From: Rhodoplanes sp. Z2-YC6860
GTDB taxonomy: Bacteria; Pseudomonadota; Alphaproteobacteria; Rhizobiales; Xanthobacteraceae
DNA: 64,000 nucleotides
NCBI RefSeq assembly: GCF_001579845.1
Contig: NZ_CP007440.1
Span: forward strand, 1,616,001-1,680,000
Reading direction: 5' to 3'
Both the position numbers and the translations under genes were made by a program. Of this stretch, positions 17,613 through 24,969 are shown one piece after another; positions within the stretch are counted from its first letter, which is position 1, and every line of letters begins with the position of its first letter. The notes beneath the pieces were generated by a model. The model ran no database searches and was not told the DNA's origin. It saw only the letters and a list, made by a program, of their open reading frames with translations.

Positions 17613-18413
17613 ATGAGGGCCCCCGCCGCCAGCGATATTGCGGCGGGCGAAGTGTTGCTCTCGGTCGAGAATGTGTCGCTGTCGTTCGGCGGCGTGCGCG
17701 CGATCCGCGACGTTTCGTTCGACATCAGGAAAGGCGAGGTGCGCGCCATCATCGGTCCGAACGGCGCCGGCAAGACCTCGATGCTCAACGTCATCAACGG
17801 CTTCTATCACCCGCAGCAGGGCCGCATCACCTTTAAGGGCAAGACCCGCCCCAGGATGCGGCCGCACGACGCCGCGCGCGGCGGCATCGCCCGCACCTTT
17901 CAGAATGTCGCGCTGTTCAAGGGCATGAGCGCGCTCGACAACATCATGGCCGGCCGCACGCTGAAGATGCGCCACGGCATGCTGTGGCAGATCCTGCGCG
18001 TTGGGCCCGCGCTCAACGAGGAGATTGCGCACCGGCATCGGGTCGAGGAGATCATCGACTTCCTCGAGATCGAAGCGATCCGCAAGGTGCCGGTGGCGCG
18101 GCTGCCTTACGGCCTACAGAAGCGCGTCGAGCTCGGCAGGGCGCTGGCGATGGAGCCCGATCTGCTGCTCCTCGACGAGCCGATGGCCGGCATGAACCTC
18201 GAAGAGAAGGAGGATATGTCGCGCTTCATCATCGACGTGAACGACCATTTCGGCACGACGATCGCGTTGATCGAGCACGATATGGGCGTGGTGATGGACC
18301 TTTCGGATCGTGTCGTCGTGCTCGACCACGGCGTCAAGATCGCCGACGGCACGCCGGACGAGGTGAAGAGCAACCAGGACGTGATCGACGCGTATCTGGG
18401 AGTGGCGCATTGA
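17613..18413 (+). CDS. livG: Branched-chain/aromatic ABC transporter ATP-binding protein LivG
   Basis: A 266-residue ATPase of the hydrophobic amino-acid uptake (HAAT) family. Walker A is GPNGAGKTS near residue 47, the signature region LPYGLQKRVELGRAL near 165 has the LPYG-x-Q form of LivG rather than LivF, and Walker B LLLLDEPMAGMN is near 188. It would sit at the cytoplasmic face of the LivHM pore. A plain ATG at 17613 was chosen, with no strong Shine-Dalgarno sequence because a repeat element lies directly upstream. Being next to two CoA ligases suggests an aromatic or branched acid as cargo rather than leucine. Confidence 0.94.
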   Translation: MRAPAASDIAAGEVLLSVENVSLSFGGVRAIRDVSFDIRKGEVRAIIGPNGAGKTSMLNVINGFYHPQQGRITFKGKTRPRMRPHDAARGGIARTFQNVALFKGMSALDNIMAGRTLKMRHGMLWQILRVGPALNEEIAHRHRVEEIIDFLEIEAIRKVPVARLPYGLQKRVELGRALAMEPDLLLLDEPMAGMNLEEKEDMSRFIIDVNDHFGTTIALIEHDMGVVMDLSDRVVVLDHGVKIADGTPDEVKSNQDVIDAYLGVAH

Positions 18414-18441
18414 TGACCAGTACTCCGATCGTAGCTTTACG

Positions 18442-18590
18442 CCGACCTCATCCTGAGGAGCATCGCTATAAGCGCGTTTACGCGCGTCTGCGACGCGCTA
18501 TGGCGATGCGTCTCGAAGGATGGGGTCGCCACCGAATGCGCGGCCATCCTTCGAGACGCGGCCTTCGGCCGCTCCTCAGGATGAGGTCGG
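18442..18590. repeat. REP-like palindromic element between livG and livH
   Basis: The outer arms are perfect 20-base inverted repeats, CCGACCTCATCCTGAGGAGC (18442-18461) and GCTCCTCAGGATGAGGTCGG (18571-18590). A second perfect pair, GCGTCTCGAAGGATGG (18508-18523) and CCATCCTTCGAGACGC (18544-18559), lies inside. Between the first arms sits the 36-base module 18470-18505 shared with the 17435-17590 element. The GCTCCTCAGGATGAGG core is a known type of palindrome in Bradyrhizobium relatives. Inside an operon it could fold into a very stable mRNA hairpin that limits or protects the upstream message. Confidence 0.88.
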
Positions 18591-18620
18591 AGTATTTTGG
18601 CGGAGTGGGGAGGCAGTAAC

Positions 18621-19550
18621 ATGGTTGCCTTCGGCCAGTTCCTCGAAGTCTTCATCAGCGGGCTCCTCGCCGGCGTGCTCTATTCGCTCGTCGCGCTGGG
18701 CTTCGTGCTGATCTTCAAGGCCTCGGGCGTGTTCAACTTCGCGCAGGGCGCCATGGTGCTGCTCGCGGGTCTGGCGCTCGTGCGCTCGCTCGATTTTCTG
18801 GTCGCGAAGGGCTTCCCGCTCTGGGGTGCGATTGCGCTGGGCTTGCTGTTCGCCGCTGTCATCATGGCGATTACTGCCTGGATCGTGGAGCGCTTCGTAC
18901 TGGGGCCGCTGGTCAATCAGGACGCGCTGACGCTGTTCATGTCGACCATCGGCATCACCTTCATGATCGAAGGCGGCGCGCAGATGATGTTCGGTGCGGA
19001 CGTCTATCCGCTCAAGCTGTTTCCGACCGATGCCTGGTTCCTGTTCGGAAATGTTTTCGACGGCGGCATTCTTGTGAACAAGCTCGACGTCTGGGGCGGG
19101 CTCATCGCGGCCGTTCTCGTCGGGGGGCTCGCGCTGTTTTTCCAGCGCACCAAGACCGGGCGCGCGTTGCGCGCGGTTGCCGACGATCACGCCGCCGCGC
19201 AGTCGGTCGGCATTCCGCTCAACTGGATCTGGTTTGTCGTCTGGCTGGTCGCCGGCCTGGTCGCGCTTGTCGCCGCGACCGTGTGGGGCACGAAGCTCGG
19301 CGTACAGTTCTCGATCACCTTCCTGGCGCTGAAGGCGCTGCCGGTGCTGATCATCGGAGGTTTCACCTCGGTGCCGGGCGCGATCGTCGGCGGCTTGATC
19401 GCCGGCGCGGGCGAGAAGCTCGCCGAGGCTTATCTTGGCCCGATCATCGGCGGTGGCATCGAATACTGGTTCGCTTACGTGCTGGCGCTGGTCGTGCTGC
19501 TGATGCGGCCGCAGGGCTTGTTCGGCGAACGCATCATCGAGAGGATATGA
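18621..19550 (+). CDS. livH: Branched-chain/aromatic ABC transporter permease LivH
   Basis: A 309-residue inner-membrane permease with about eight hydrophobic segments. It opens with FLEVFISGLLAGVLYSLVALGF, followed by KASGVFNFAQGAMV, the classic LivH N-terminal motif. The conserved cytoplasmic loop TKTGRALRAVADDHAAAQSVGI near residue 180 is the EAA-like contact with the ATPase. GGGGAGG (18607-18613) seven bases before ATG 18621 fixes the start. The C terminus ends in LLMRPQGLFGER, another family hallmark. It lies downstream of livG across a palindromic repeat, and upstream of livM across another small repeat. Confidence 0.95.
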   Translation: MVAFGQFLEVFISGLLAGVLYSLVALGFVLIFKASGVFNFAQGAMVLLAGLALVRSLDFLVAKGFPLWGAIALGLLFAAVIMAITAWIVERFVLGPLVNQDALTLFMSTIGITFMIEGGAQMMFGADVYPLKLFPTDAWFLFGNVFDGGILVNKLDVWGGLIAAVLVGGLALFFQRTKTGRALRAVADDHAAAQSVGIPLNWIWFVVWLVAGLVALVAATVWGTKLGVQFSITFLALKALPVLIIGGFTSVPGAIVGGLIAGAGEKLAEAYLGPIIGGGIEYWFAYVLALVVLLMRPQGLFGERIIERI

Positions 19551-19553
19551 GGG

Positions 19554-19602
19554 GCGCATGATCACGAAAAGTGGGCGCCGGTTTTCGGATCAGATCATGC
19601 GC
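19554..19602. repeat. Short palindromic repeat between livH and livM
   Basis: GCGCATGATC (19554-19563) and GATCATGCGC (19593-19602) are perfect inverted arms of a 49-base element whose middle reads AAAAGTGGGCGCCGGTTTTC. This is a recurrent short intergenic repeat in Hyphomicrobiales, from memory. It occupies almost the whole gap and ends 12 bases before the livM start, so it is transcribed as part of the operon. Confidence 0.8.
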
Positions 19603-19614
19603 AAAGGGTGAAAC

Positions 19615-20736
19615 GTGCTTTATCGGGAGACAGGCCAGTTCAAGACCAGCTACGCAGCCGACATGGCGATCTTTCCGATCCGCCAGGATCGCATCGCATT
19701 CTGGATTCTGCTGGCAGTCGCCTTCATTGCCGTGCCGGTGCTCGATGCGTACCAGCTCTGGCCGTTGCGCGGCGAATACCTCATCCGCGCGATTCTGATC
19801 CCGTTCCTGATCCTGGCGCTCGCCGCGATCGGCCTCAACATCCTCACGGGTTATTGCGGCCAGCTTTCGCTCGGCAGCGGCGCGTTCATGGCGGTCGGCG
19901 CCTATAGCGCCTACAAGTTCGCGACCGGCGTGCACATTCCGCTGGATATCCTCACCATCAGCATTCCGCCGCTGCCGGTGCTGCCGTCGATCCTGCTCGG
20001 CGGGCTCATGTCGGCCGTGGTCGGCATCCTGTTCGGCGTGCCAAGTCTGCGCATCAAAGGGCTTTACCTCGCAGTCGCGACGCTCGCGGCGCAGTTTTTC
20101 TTCGACTGGCTGTTCATTCGCGTGCCGTGGTTCACCAACTACACGCCGTCCGGCTCGGTCACCGCGCCGGAACTCAACTTCTTCGGCTTCTACGCCAACA
20201 AACCGATCGAAAAATATCTGGTGTGCCTCATCTTCGTGACTCTGTTCGCGCTGATGGCGAAGAATCTCACGCGCGGCAACATCGGCCGGCAATGGATGGC
20301 GATCCGCGACATGGATATCGCGGCCGAACTCATGGGCATCCGGCCGCTTTATGCTAAGCTTTCGGCCTTCGCGGTGTCGTCGTTCATGATCGGCGTTGCC
20401 GGCGCCTTGTGGGCCTTCATCTATCTCGGCTCCTGGGAGCCGCTCGCCTTCAACATCGACCGCTCGTTCCAGCTTCTGTTCATGGTGATCATCGGCGGGC
20501 TTGGCTCGATCCTGGGCTCGTTCATGGGCGCGGCGTTTATCCTGGTGCTGCCGATCATGCTGGATCAGGTGCCGCACGCGCTTGGCATGCCGCTGTCGGT
20601 CGAGACGATGTCACTCACGGTCTTTGTCGTGATCGGCGCATTGATCTGCTGGCTGCTGATCGTCGAGCCCCACGGCTTTGCTAGACTTTGGTCGACCGGC
20701 AAGGAGAAGCTCCGGCTCTGGCCTTACCCCTATTGA
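19615..20736 (+). CDS. livM: Branched-chain/aromatic ABC transporter permease LivM
   Basis: A 373-residue permease. After a roughly 20-residue cytoplasmic N terminus come about ten membrane spans, including the diagnostic AAIGLNILTGYCGQLSLGSGAFM near residues 62-85. The loop LTRGNIGRQWMAIRDMDIAAEL near 220 matches the ATPase-contact loop. The start is GTG at 19615 with AAAGGGTG upstream. The next gene, a binding protein, follows after 106 bases. LivM normally pairs one-to-one with LivH in the pore. Nothing appears damaged. Confidence 0.95.
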   Translation: MLYRETGQFKTSYAADMAIFPIRQDRIAFWILLAVAFIAVPVLDAYQLWPLRGEYLIRAILIPFLILALAAIGLNILTGYCGQLSLGSGAFMAVGAYSAYKFATGVHIPLDILTISIPPLPVLPSILLGGLMSAVVGILFGVPSLRIKGLYLAVATLAAQFFFDWLFIRVPWFTNYTPSGSVTAPELNFFGFYANKPIEKYLVCLIFVTLFALMAKNLTRGNIGRQWMAIRDMDIAAELMGIRPLYAKLSAFAVSSFMIGVAGALWAFIYLGSWEPLAFNIDRSFQLLFMVIIGGLGSILGSFMGAAFILVLPIMLDQVPHALGMPLSVETMSLTVFVVIGALICWLLIVEPHGFARLWSTGKEKLRLWPYPY

Positions 20737-20842
20737 GGGCATAGGCTGGAACTCAAATCATGGTGCGAAGCGGCGCGCCGCACCGGCCGAAAAACAAGCG
20801 CCTCGAGAGCGGGCAACAAGCCAGCCTGACAGGGAGAAAAGC

Positions 20843-22159
20843 ATGATGAAGGTCACCTTGGCTTTCGCCGCCGCGTTGGGCGCTGCGGCGATCGCGACGC
20901 CAGCCATGGCGCAGCCGCAGGAACAATTTATTCCGGCGCTGGTCTACCGAACGGGCCCTTATGCGCCGAACGGCATTCCGTTTGCCGACGGCGTCGCCGA
21001 CTACTGGACGCTGCTCAACGAGCGCGACGGCGGCATCAACGGCGTGAAAATCACCTTCGAGGAATGCGAAACCGGCTACGCCACCGACAAGGGCGTCGAG
21101 TGCTATGAGCGCCTGAAGAGCAAGGGCCCGACCGGCGCGAGCTATTTCTCGCCGCTCTCCACCGGCATCACCTTCGCGCTGACCGAGAAGGTGCCGGGCG
21201 ACAAGATTCCGCTCTTGACCATGGGCTATGGCCGGTCGGAGAGCCGCAACGGCGCGGTGTTCCCCTGGAACTTCATCGCGGTCGGCAGCTATTGGACCGC
21301 GGCCGATGTCGCGATCCAGCACATCGCCCACGAGCTTGGCGGCATGGACAAGCTCAAGGGCAAGAAGATCAGCCTCGTCTATCACGACAGCCCCTACGGC
21401 AAGGAGCCGATCCCGGCGCTAGAAGCGCGCGCAGCCAAGAACGGCTTCACCTTCAAGGCCATTCCGGTTACCCATCCGGGCGTCGAGCAGAAGTCGCAGT
21501 GGCTCGCGATCCGCCAGGACCGCCCCGACTACGTGCTGCTGTGGGGCTGGGGCGTGATGAACTCGACCGCCATCAAGGAAGCCGCGGCGGTGGGTTACCC
21601 GCGCGAGAAAATGATCGGTGTGTGGTGGTCGGGCGCCGAGCCGGATGTGACGCCGGCCGGCGATCAGTCGAAGGGCTACAAGGCGCTGATGCTTCAGCAC
21701 GGCGCCGGCAAGTTCAAGGTGCACGCGGATCTCGACAAGTTCGTTGTCGGCAAGGGCAAGTCGGCCGCCAAGGATGACTACGCCCAGGTGCTCTACAATC
21801 GCGGTATTCTTAACTCGATGATCGGCACCGAGGCGATCCGCACCGCGATGAAGAAGTTTGGCAACAAGCCGATGACCGGCGAGCAGATCCGCTGGGGCTT
21901 CGAGAATCTCGATCTCACCGCCGCGCGCATCAAGGAGCTGGGCTTCGAAGGCATGCTGCAGCCGCTCAAGTTCAGCTGCCAGGACCACCAGGGCGCCGAC
22001 GAGGCGCGCGCCCAGCAGTGGGACGGCAAGGAGTGGAAGGTGATCTCCGGCTACTACAAGGCCGATCTGTCGATCCTCGACCCGATGGTCAAGGATCTGT
22101 CGGCCAAATACGCGACCGAGAAGAAGATCACGCCGCGCGATTGCTCGAAGGAAAGTTGA
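20843..22159 (+). CDS. ABC transporter substrate-binding protein of the HAAT family
   Basis: A 438-residue periplasmic protein. The signal peptide MMKVTLAFAAALGAAAIATPAMA is followed by mature QPQEQFIPAL. It contains the type I binding fold (Peripla_BP_6) seen with Liv systems: GVADYWTLLNERDGGINGVK near residue 50, YHDSPYGKE near 175, and the C-terminal domain with the GYPREKMIGVWW segment. AGGGAG before ATG 20843 fixes the start. The group is about 40 residues longer than LivK, which is usual for binding proteins paired with aryl- or acyl-CoA ligases. The ligand is unknown; an aromatic or dicarboxylic acid fits the context. Confidence 0.94.
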   Translation: MMKVTLAFAAALGAAAIATPAMAQPQEQFIPALVYRTGPYAPNGIPFADGVADYWTLLNERDGGINGVKITFEECETGYATDKGVECYERLKSKGPTGASYFSPLSTGITFALTEKVPGDKIPLLTMGYGRSESRNGAVFPWNFIAVGSYWTAADVAIQHIAHELGGMDKLKGKKISLVYHDSPYGKEPIPALEARAAKNGFTFKAIPVTHPGVEQKSQWLAIRQDRPDYVLLWGWGVMNSTAIKEAAAVGYPREKMIGVWWSGAEPDVTPAGDQSKGYKALMLQHGAGKFKVHADLDKFVVGKGKSAAKDDYAQVLYNRGILNSMIGTEAIRTAMKKFGNKPMTGEQIRWGFENLDLTAARIKELGFEGMLQPLKFSCQDHQGADEARAQQWDGKEWKVISGYYKADLSILDPMVKDLSAKYATEKKITPRDCSKES

Positions 22160-22168
22160 TCGATGGAA

Positions 22169-22198
22169 AACAGGCGGCGGCCGAAACCGCCGCCTGTT
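22169..22198 (+). terminator. Hairpin between binding-protein gene and livF
   Basis: AACAGGCGGCGG (22169-22180) and CCGCCGCCTGTT (22187-22198) form a perfect 12-base-pair stem with the loop ccgaaa, ten bases after the binding-protein stop. No T tract follows, so it more probably stabilises the upstream message or attenuates partly, giving more binding protein than ATPase, as is usual in ABC uptake operons. Confidence 0.7.
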
Positions 22199-22220
22199 GT
22201 GCTCTGAAGGGCGACACGCG

Positions 22221-23060
22221 ATGGCATCCGCCGCACCCGCTGCCAGCACCGCGATCGAGCCAGCCTTCCTCTCGGTGAACAACATCGAGGTGGTCTATAG
22301 CCATGTCATCCTGGTGCTGAAGGGGGTCTCGCTCGCGGTGCCCAAGGGCGGCATCGTGGCGCTGCTCGGCGCCAACGGCGCCGGCAAGACCACGACGCTC
22401 AAGGCGATCTCCAATCTGCTGCATGCCGAGCGCGGCGAAGTCACCAAAGGCTCGATCGAATTCGACGGCGCGGTGGTGCATTCGCTGTCGCCGAATGATC
22501 TGGTCACCCGCGGCTGCATCCAGGTCATGGAAGGCCGCCGCTGCTTCGCGCATCTGACCGTGGAAGAGAATCTCCTTACCGGCGCCTTCACGCGCCGCGA
22601 CGGCAAGGGCGCGGTCGCGGCCGATCTCGACAAGGTCTATTCGTATTTCCCGCGGCTGAAAGAGCGCCGCGGCTCGACCGCGGGCTACACATCCGGCGGC
22701 GAGCAGCAGATGTGCGCGGTCGGCCGTGCGCTGATGTCGCGGCCGAAGATGATCCTGCTCGACGAGCCCTCGATGGGGCTCGCGCCACAGGTCGTCGAAG
22801 AGATTTTCGAGATCGTCAAAAGCCTGAACGACAAGGAAGGCGTCAGTTTTTTGCTTGCCGAGCAGAACACCAACATGGCGCTGAAATACGCCCGCTATGG
22901 TTATATCCTGGAGAACGGGCGCGTGGTGATGGACGGCGAGGCCAAGGCGTTGCGCGAGAACGAAGACGTCAAGGAGTTCTATCTCGGTGTGGCCGAGGGC
23001 AAGCGGAAGTCATTCCGCGACGTGAAGCACTACAAGCGCCGCAAGCGCTGGCTGGCGTGA
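22221..23060 (+). CDS. livF: Branched-chain/aromatic ABC transporter ATP-binding protein LivF
   Basis: A 279-residue ATPase. Walker A GANGAGKTTT is near residue 50, the signature YTSGGEQQMCAVGRAL near 158 and Walker B MILLDEPSMGLAP near 180. The order SGGEQQM separates it from LivG. The C-terminal extension after residue 255 is very basic (KSFRDVKHYKRRKRW), longer than LivF of E. coli and common in the ligase-linked branch. The start at 22221 has AAGGG upstream; an in-frame ATG at 22197 inside the hairpin region is unlikely. It completes a full HAAT transporter. Confidence 0.95.
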   Translation: MASAAPAASTAIEPAFLSVNNIEVVYSHVILVLKGVSLAVPKGGIVALLGANGAGKTTTLKAISNLLHAERGEVTKGSIEFDGAVVHSLSPNDLVTRGCIQVMEGRRCFAHLTVEENLLTGAFTRRDGKGAVAADLDKVYSYFPRLKERRGSTAGYTSGGEQQMCAVGRALMSRPKMILLDEPSMGLAPQVVEEIFEIVKSLNDKEGVSFLLAEQNTNMALKYARYGYILENGRVVMDGEAKALRENEDVKEFYLGVAEGKRKSFRDVKHYKRRKRWLA

Positions 23061-23081
23061 TCCGGCGCAGAGGCCAGGATC

Positions 23082-24314
23082 ATGTCCGATCACTATGACA
23101 CCCTGGAAACCCGCGAGCCCGCCGCGCGCGAGCGCGAGCAGTTCGCGAAGCTGCCGGAGGCGTTGACGCAGGCGATTGTTGCGCCCGGCTGGGCGCGACA
23201 GCTCGCCGGCGTCGACCCCAAGTCGGTCACTTCGCGTGCCGCGCTCGCGAAATTGCCGGTGCTGCGCAAGTCCGAGCTGCTGGCGCGCCAGAAAGAGACC
23301 CCGCCGTTCGGCGGCTTCAACACTAGGCCGCCCGGCCGCGCCAGGCGGCTGATGATGTCGCCTGGTCCGATCTTCGAGCCGGAAGGCTTCGGCACCGACT
23401 GGTGGGGCTGTGCGCGCGCCTGCTTCGCCGCGGGGTTCCGCTTGGGTGACGTGGTGCTCAACAGCTTTGCCTATCATCTGACGCCGGGCGGCTTCATCAT
23501 GGAGTCGGGTGCGGCAGCGATCGGCTGCGCCGTGATCGCGGCCGGCCCCGGCAACACCGAGCAGCAGCTTGAGGCCATCGCGCATTACCGGCCGGTGGCC
23601 TATCTGGGCACGCCGGACTTCCTGAAGATTTTGTTGGATGCCGCGGCGCAGGCCGGCAAGGACGTCTCCTCGATCAAGCGCGCGCTGGTGTCGGGCGCGG
23701 CGCTGCCGGCAACGCTCCGCGACGAGCTTGGCGGTCGGGGCGTTGCGGTGCTGCAATGCTACGCCACAGCCGAGCTCGGCATCGTCGCTTATGAAAGCGC
23801 TGGGCGCGAAGGCATGATCGTCAACGAGCATCTCATTCTGGAGATCGTCCGGCCCGGCACGGGCGATCCCGTGGCCGACGGCGAGGTCGGCGAGGTGGTG
23901 GTCACCACCTTCAATCCCGATTATCCGATGATCCGGCTTGCCACCGGCGACCTTTCAGCGGTGTTGCCCGGCGCCTCGCCGTGCGGCCGCACCAACATGC
24001 GCATCAAGGGCTGGATGGGCCGCGCCGATCAGACCACCAAGGTGAAGGGCATGTTCGTGCGGCCCGAGCAGATCGCCGAGGTGGTGCGGCGTTACCCGGC
24101 GGTCGGCCGGGTGCTGCTCGTCGTGACGCGCGCGAGCGAGCAGGATGCGATGGTCTTGATGGCCGAATGCGCGGCGCCGGACGCGTCATTGGTGGAGGCG
24201 CTGACTGCGGCTGTGCAATCGGTCACCAAACTTCGCGGTGAGGTGAAGCTTGTGGCGCCGGGCACGCTCCCCAATGACGGCAAGGTGATCGCCGACGAGC
24301 GGCCGGTGGGTTGA
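23082..24314 (+). CDS. Phenylacetate-CoA ligase-like AMP-dependent enzyme (PaaK-like)
   Basis: A 410-residue member of the PaaK/CapK branch of adenylate-forming enzymes. PaaK-type features are the short length, SGAALPATLRDEL near residue 205, YATAELGIVAYE near 225, the RLATGDLSAV hinge near 285 and GRADQTTKVKGMFVRPEQI near 315. A typical Ser/Thr/Gly-rich AMP loop is not obvious; the corresponding stretch reads MMSPGPIFEPEG, which is normal for this subgroup. It closes the liv unit 21 bases after livF. The pairing of a transporter with two ligases suggests uptake followed by trapping as a CoA ester; aryl-acetates are plausible. Confidence 0.9.
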   Translation: MSDHYDTLETREPAAREREQFAKLPEALTQAIVAPGWARQLAGVDPKSVTSRAALAKLPVLRKSELLARQKETPPFGGFNTRPPGRARRLMMSPGPIFEPEGFGTDWWGCARACFAAGFRLGDVVLNSFAYHLTPGGFIMESGAAAIGCAVIAAGPGNTEQQLEAIAHYRPVAYLGTPDFLKILLDAAAQAGKDVSSIKRALVSGAALPATLRDELGGRGVAVLQCYATAELGIVAYESAGREGMIVNEHLILEIVRPGTGDPVADGEVGEVVVTTFNPDYPMIRLATGDLSAVLPGASPCGRTNMRIKGWMGRADQTTKVKGMFVRPEQIAEVVRRYPAVGRVLLVVTRASEQDAMVLMAECAAPDASLVEALTAAVQSVTKLRGEVKLVAPGTLPNDGKVIADERPVG

Positions 24315-24394
24315 TTGCGGCGGGCCTTGTTTTCACCGGCTTTGCGGCTAGGTTGGCGCGGCCGTCCTGGCCTTTGACGAAAGCGAGACATCCC

Positions 24395-24715
24395 ATGCGT
24401 CTGTCCGGTGTGATTGCGGCTCTGCTGATCGTCGCGCCGCTTGGCGCCGGCACGGCTGTGGCGCAGCCGTTCCAGCCCTACGCGGGTCAGACCTGGTGGG
24501 GCGGGCGGCCCAACACGCCGCCTGCAGGGTGGTGCTTGAATGCGAATTCGGGTGCTGGCCGGGTCGAAGAGGATTGCTCCTTCTCGTCTTACAGGGCCTG
24601 CCGGTTTGCGCTGGGCAATGCGAACAACGGTTTCTGCACCCAGAGCTACAACTATGCCGGCCCACCGCCCGCGCCGCCGCGCAAGAGCAAGAAGAAGCGC
24701 CGCATTCACTACTGA
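24395..24715 (+). CDS. Small secreted DUF3551 family protein
   Basis: A 106-residue protein with a signal peptide (cleavage near GTAVAQ). The mature part carries the DUF3551 pattern GWCLNANSG...DCSFSSYRACRFALGN...GFCTQ, with four cysteines that could form two disulfides, and ends in a Pro- and Lys-rich tail KSKKKRR. The family is abundant in Bradyrhizobium relatives and has no known function. ATG 24395 places the start directly at a normal signal sequence; the frame is open further upstream over the end of the ligase gene, which is not credible as coding. The gene is monocistronic in appearance. Confidence 0.88.
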   Translation: MRLSGVIAALLIVAPLGAGTAVAQPFQPYAGQTWWGGRPNTPPAGWCLNANSGAGRVEEDCSFSSYRACRFALGNANNGFCTQSYNYAGPPPAPPRKSKKKRRIHY

Positions 24716-24753
24716 GTTCAGACGCTCTTCCGGGGCGCAGCGGTCCATCCCCG

Positions 24754-24900
24754 ACTCATCCTGAGGAGGCGCGAAGCGCCGTCTCGAAGGATGGGGCGGC
24801 CCGTCCGATCTCGGGTTTACCCGAGATCGGCATTCTAAGCGCACAAGTCGGGTAAACCCGACTTGTGACGTTCGAGACGCATTGCTCCTCACCATGAGGC
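24754..24900. repeat. Decayed REP-like element carrying two GTTTAC-tip hairpins
   Basis: The ends ACTCATCCTGAGGAG (24754-24768) and GCTCCTCACCATGAGGC (24884-24900) match the 18442-18590 element imperfectly, as do GTCTCGAAGGATGG and TTCGAGACGC inside. GGCGC-gaa-GCGCC is at 24768-24780. Two perfect 26-base palindromes follow: CCGATCTCGGGT-tt-ACCCGAGATCGG (24805-24830) and CACAAGTCGGGT-aa-ACCCGACTTGTG (24842-24867), each with 12-base arms and a two-base loop. The remaining gap up to 24969 holds nothing else I can name. Confidence 0.8.
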
Positions 24901-24969
24901 CGGGTCAGAGCGCTGTTCGCTGCACCACAAGGCTGGCGATGATGCGTCCTTCCGTTGCATAACAATGGA

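Noticed and set aside
24805-24867. Two close 26-base palindromes as a CRISPR or attachment site
   Set aside because: The arms differ, there is no regular repeat-spacer pattern, and no cas or integrase gene is in the window.
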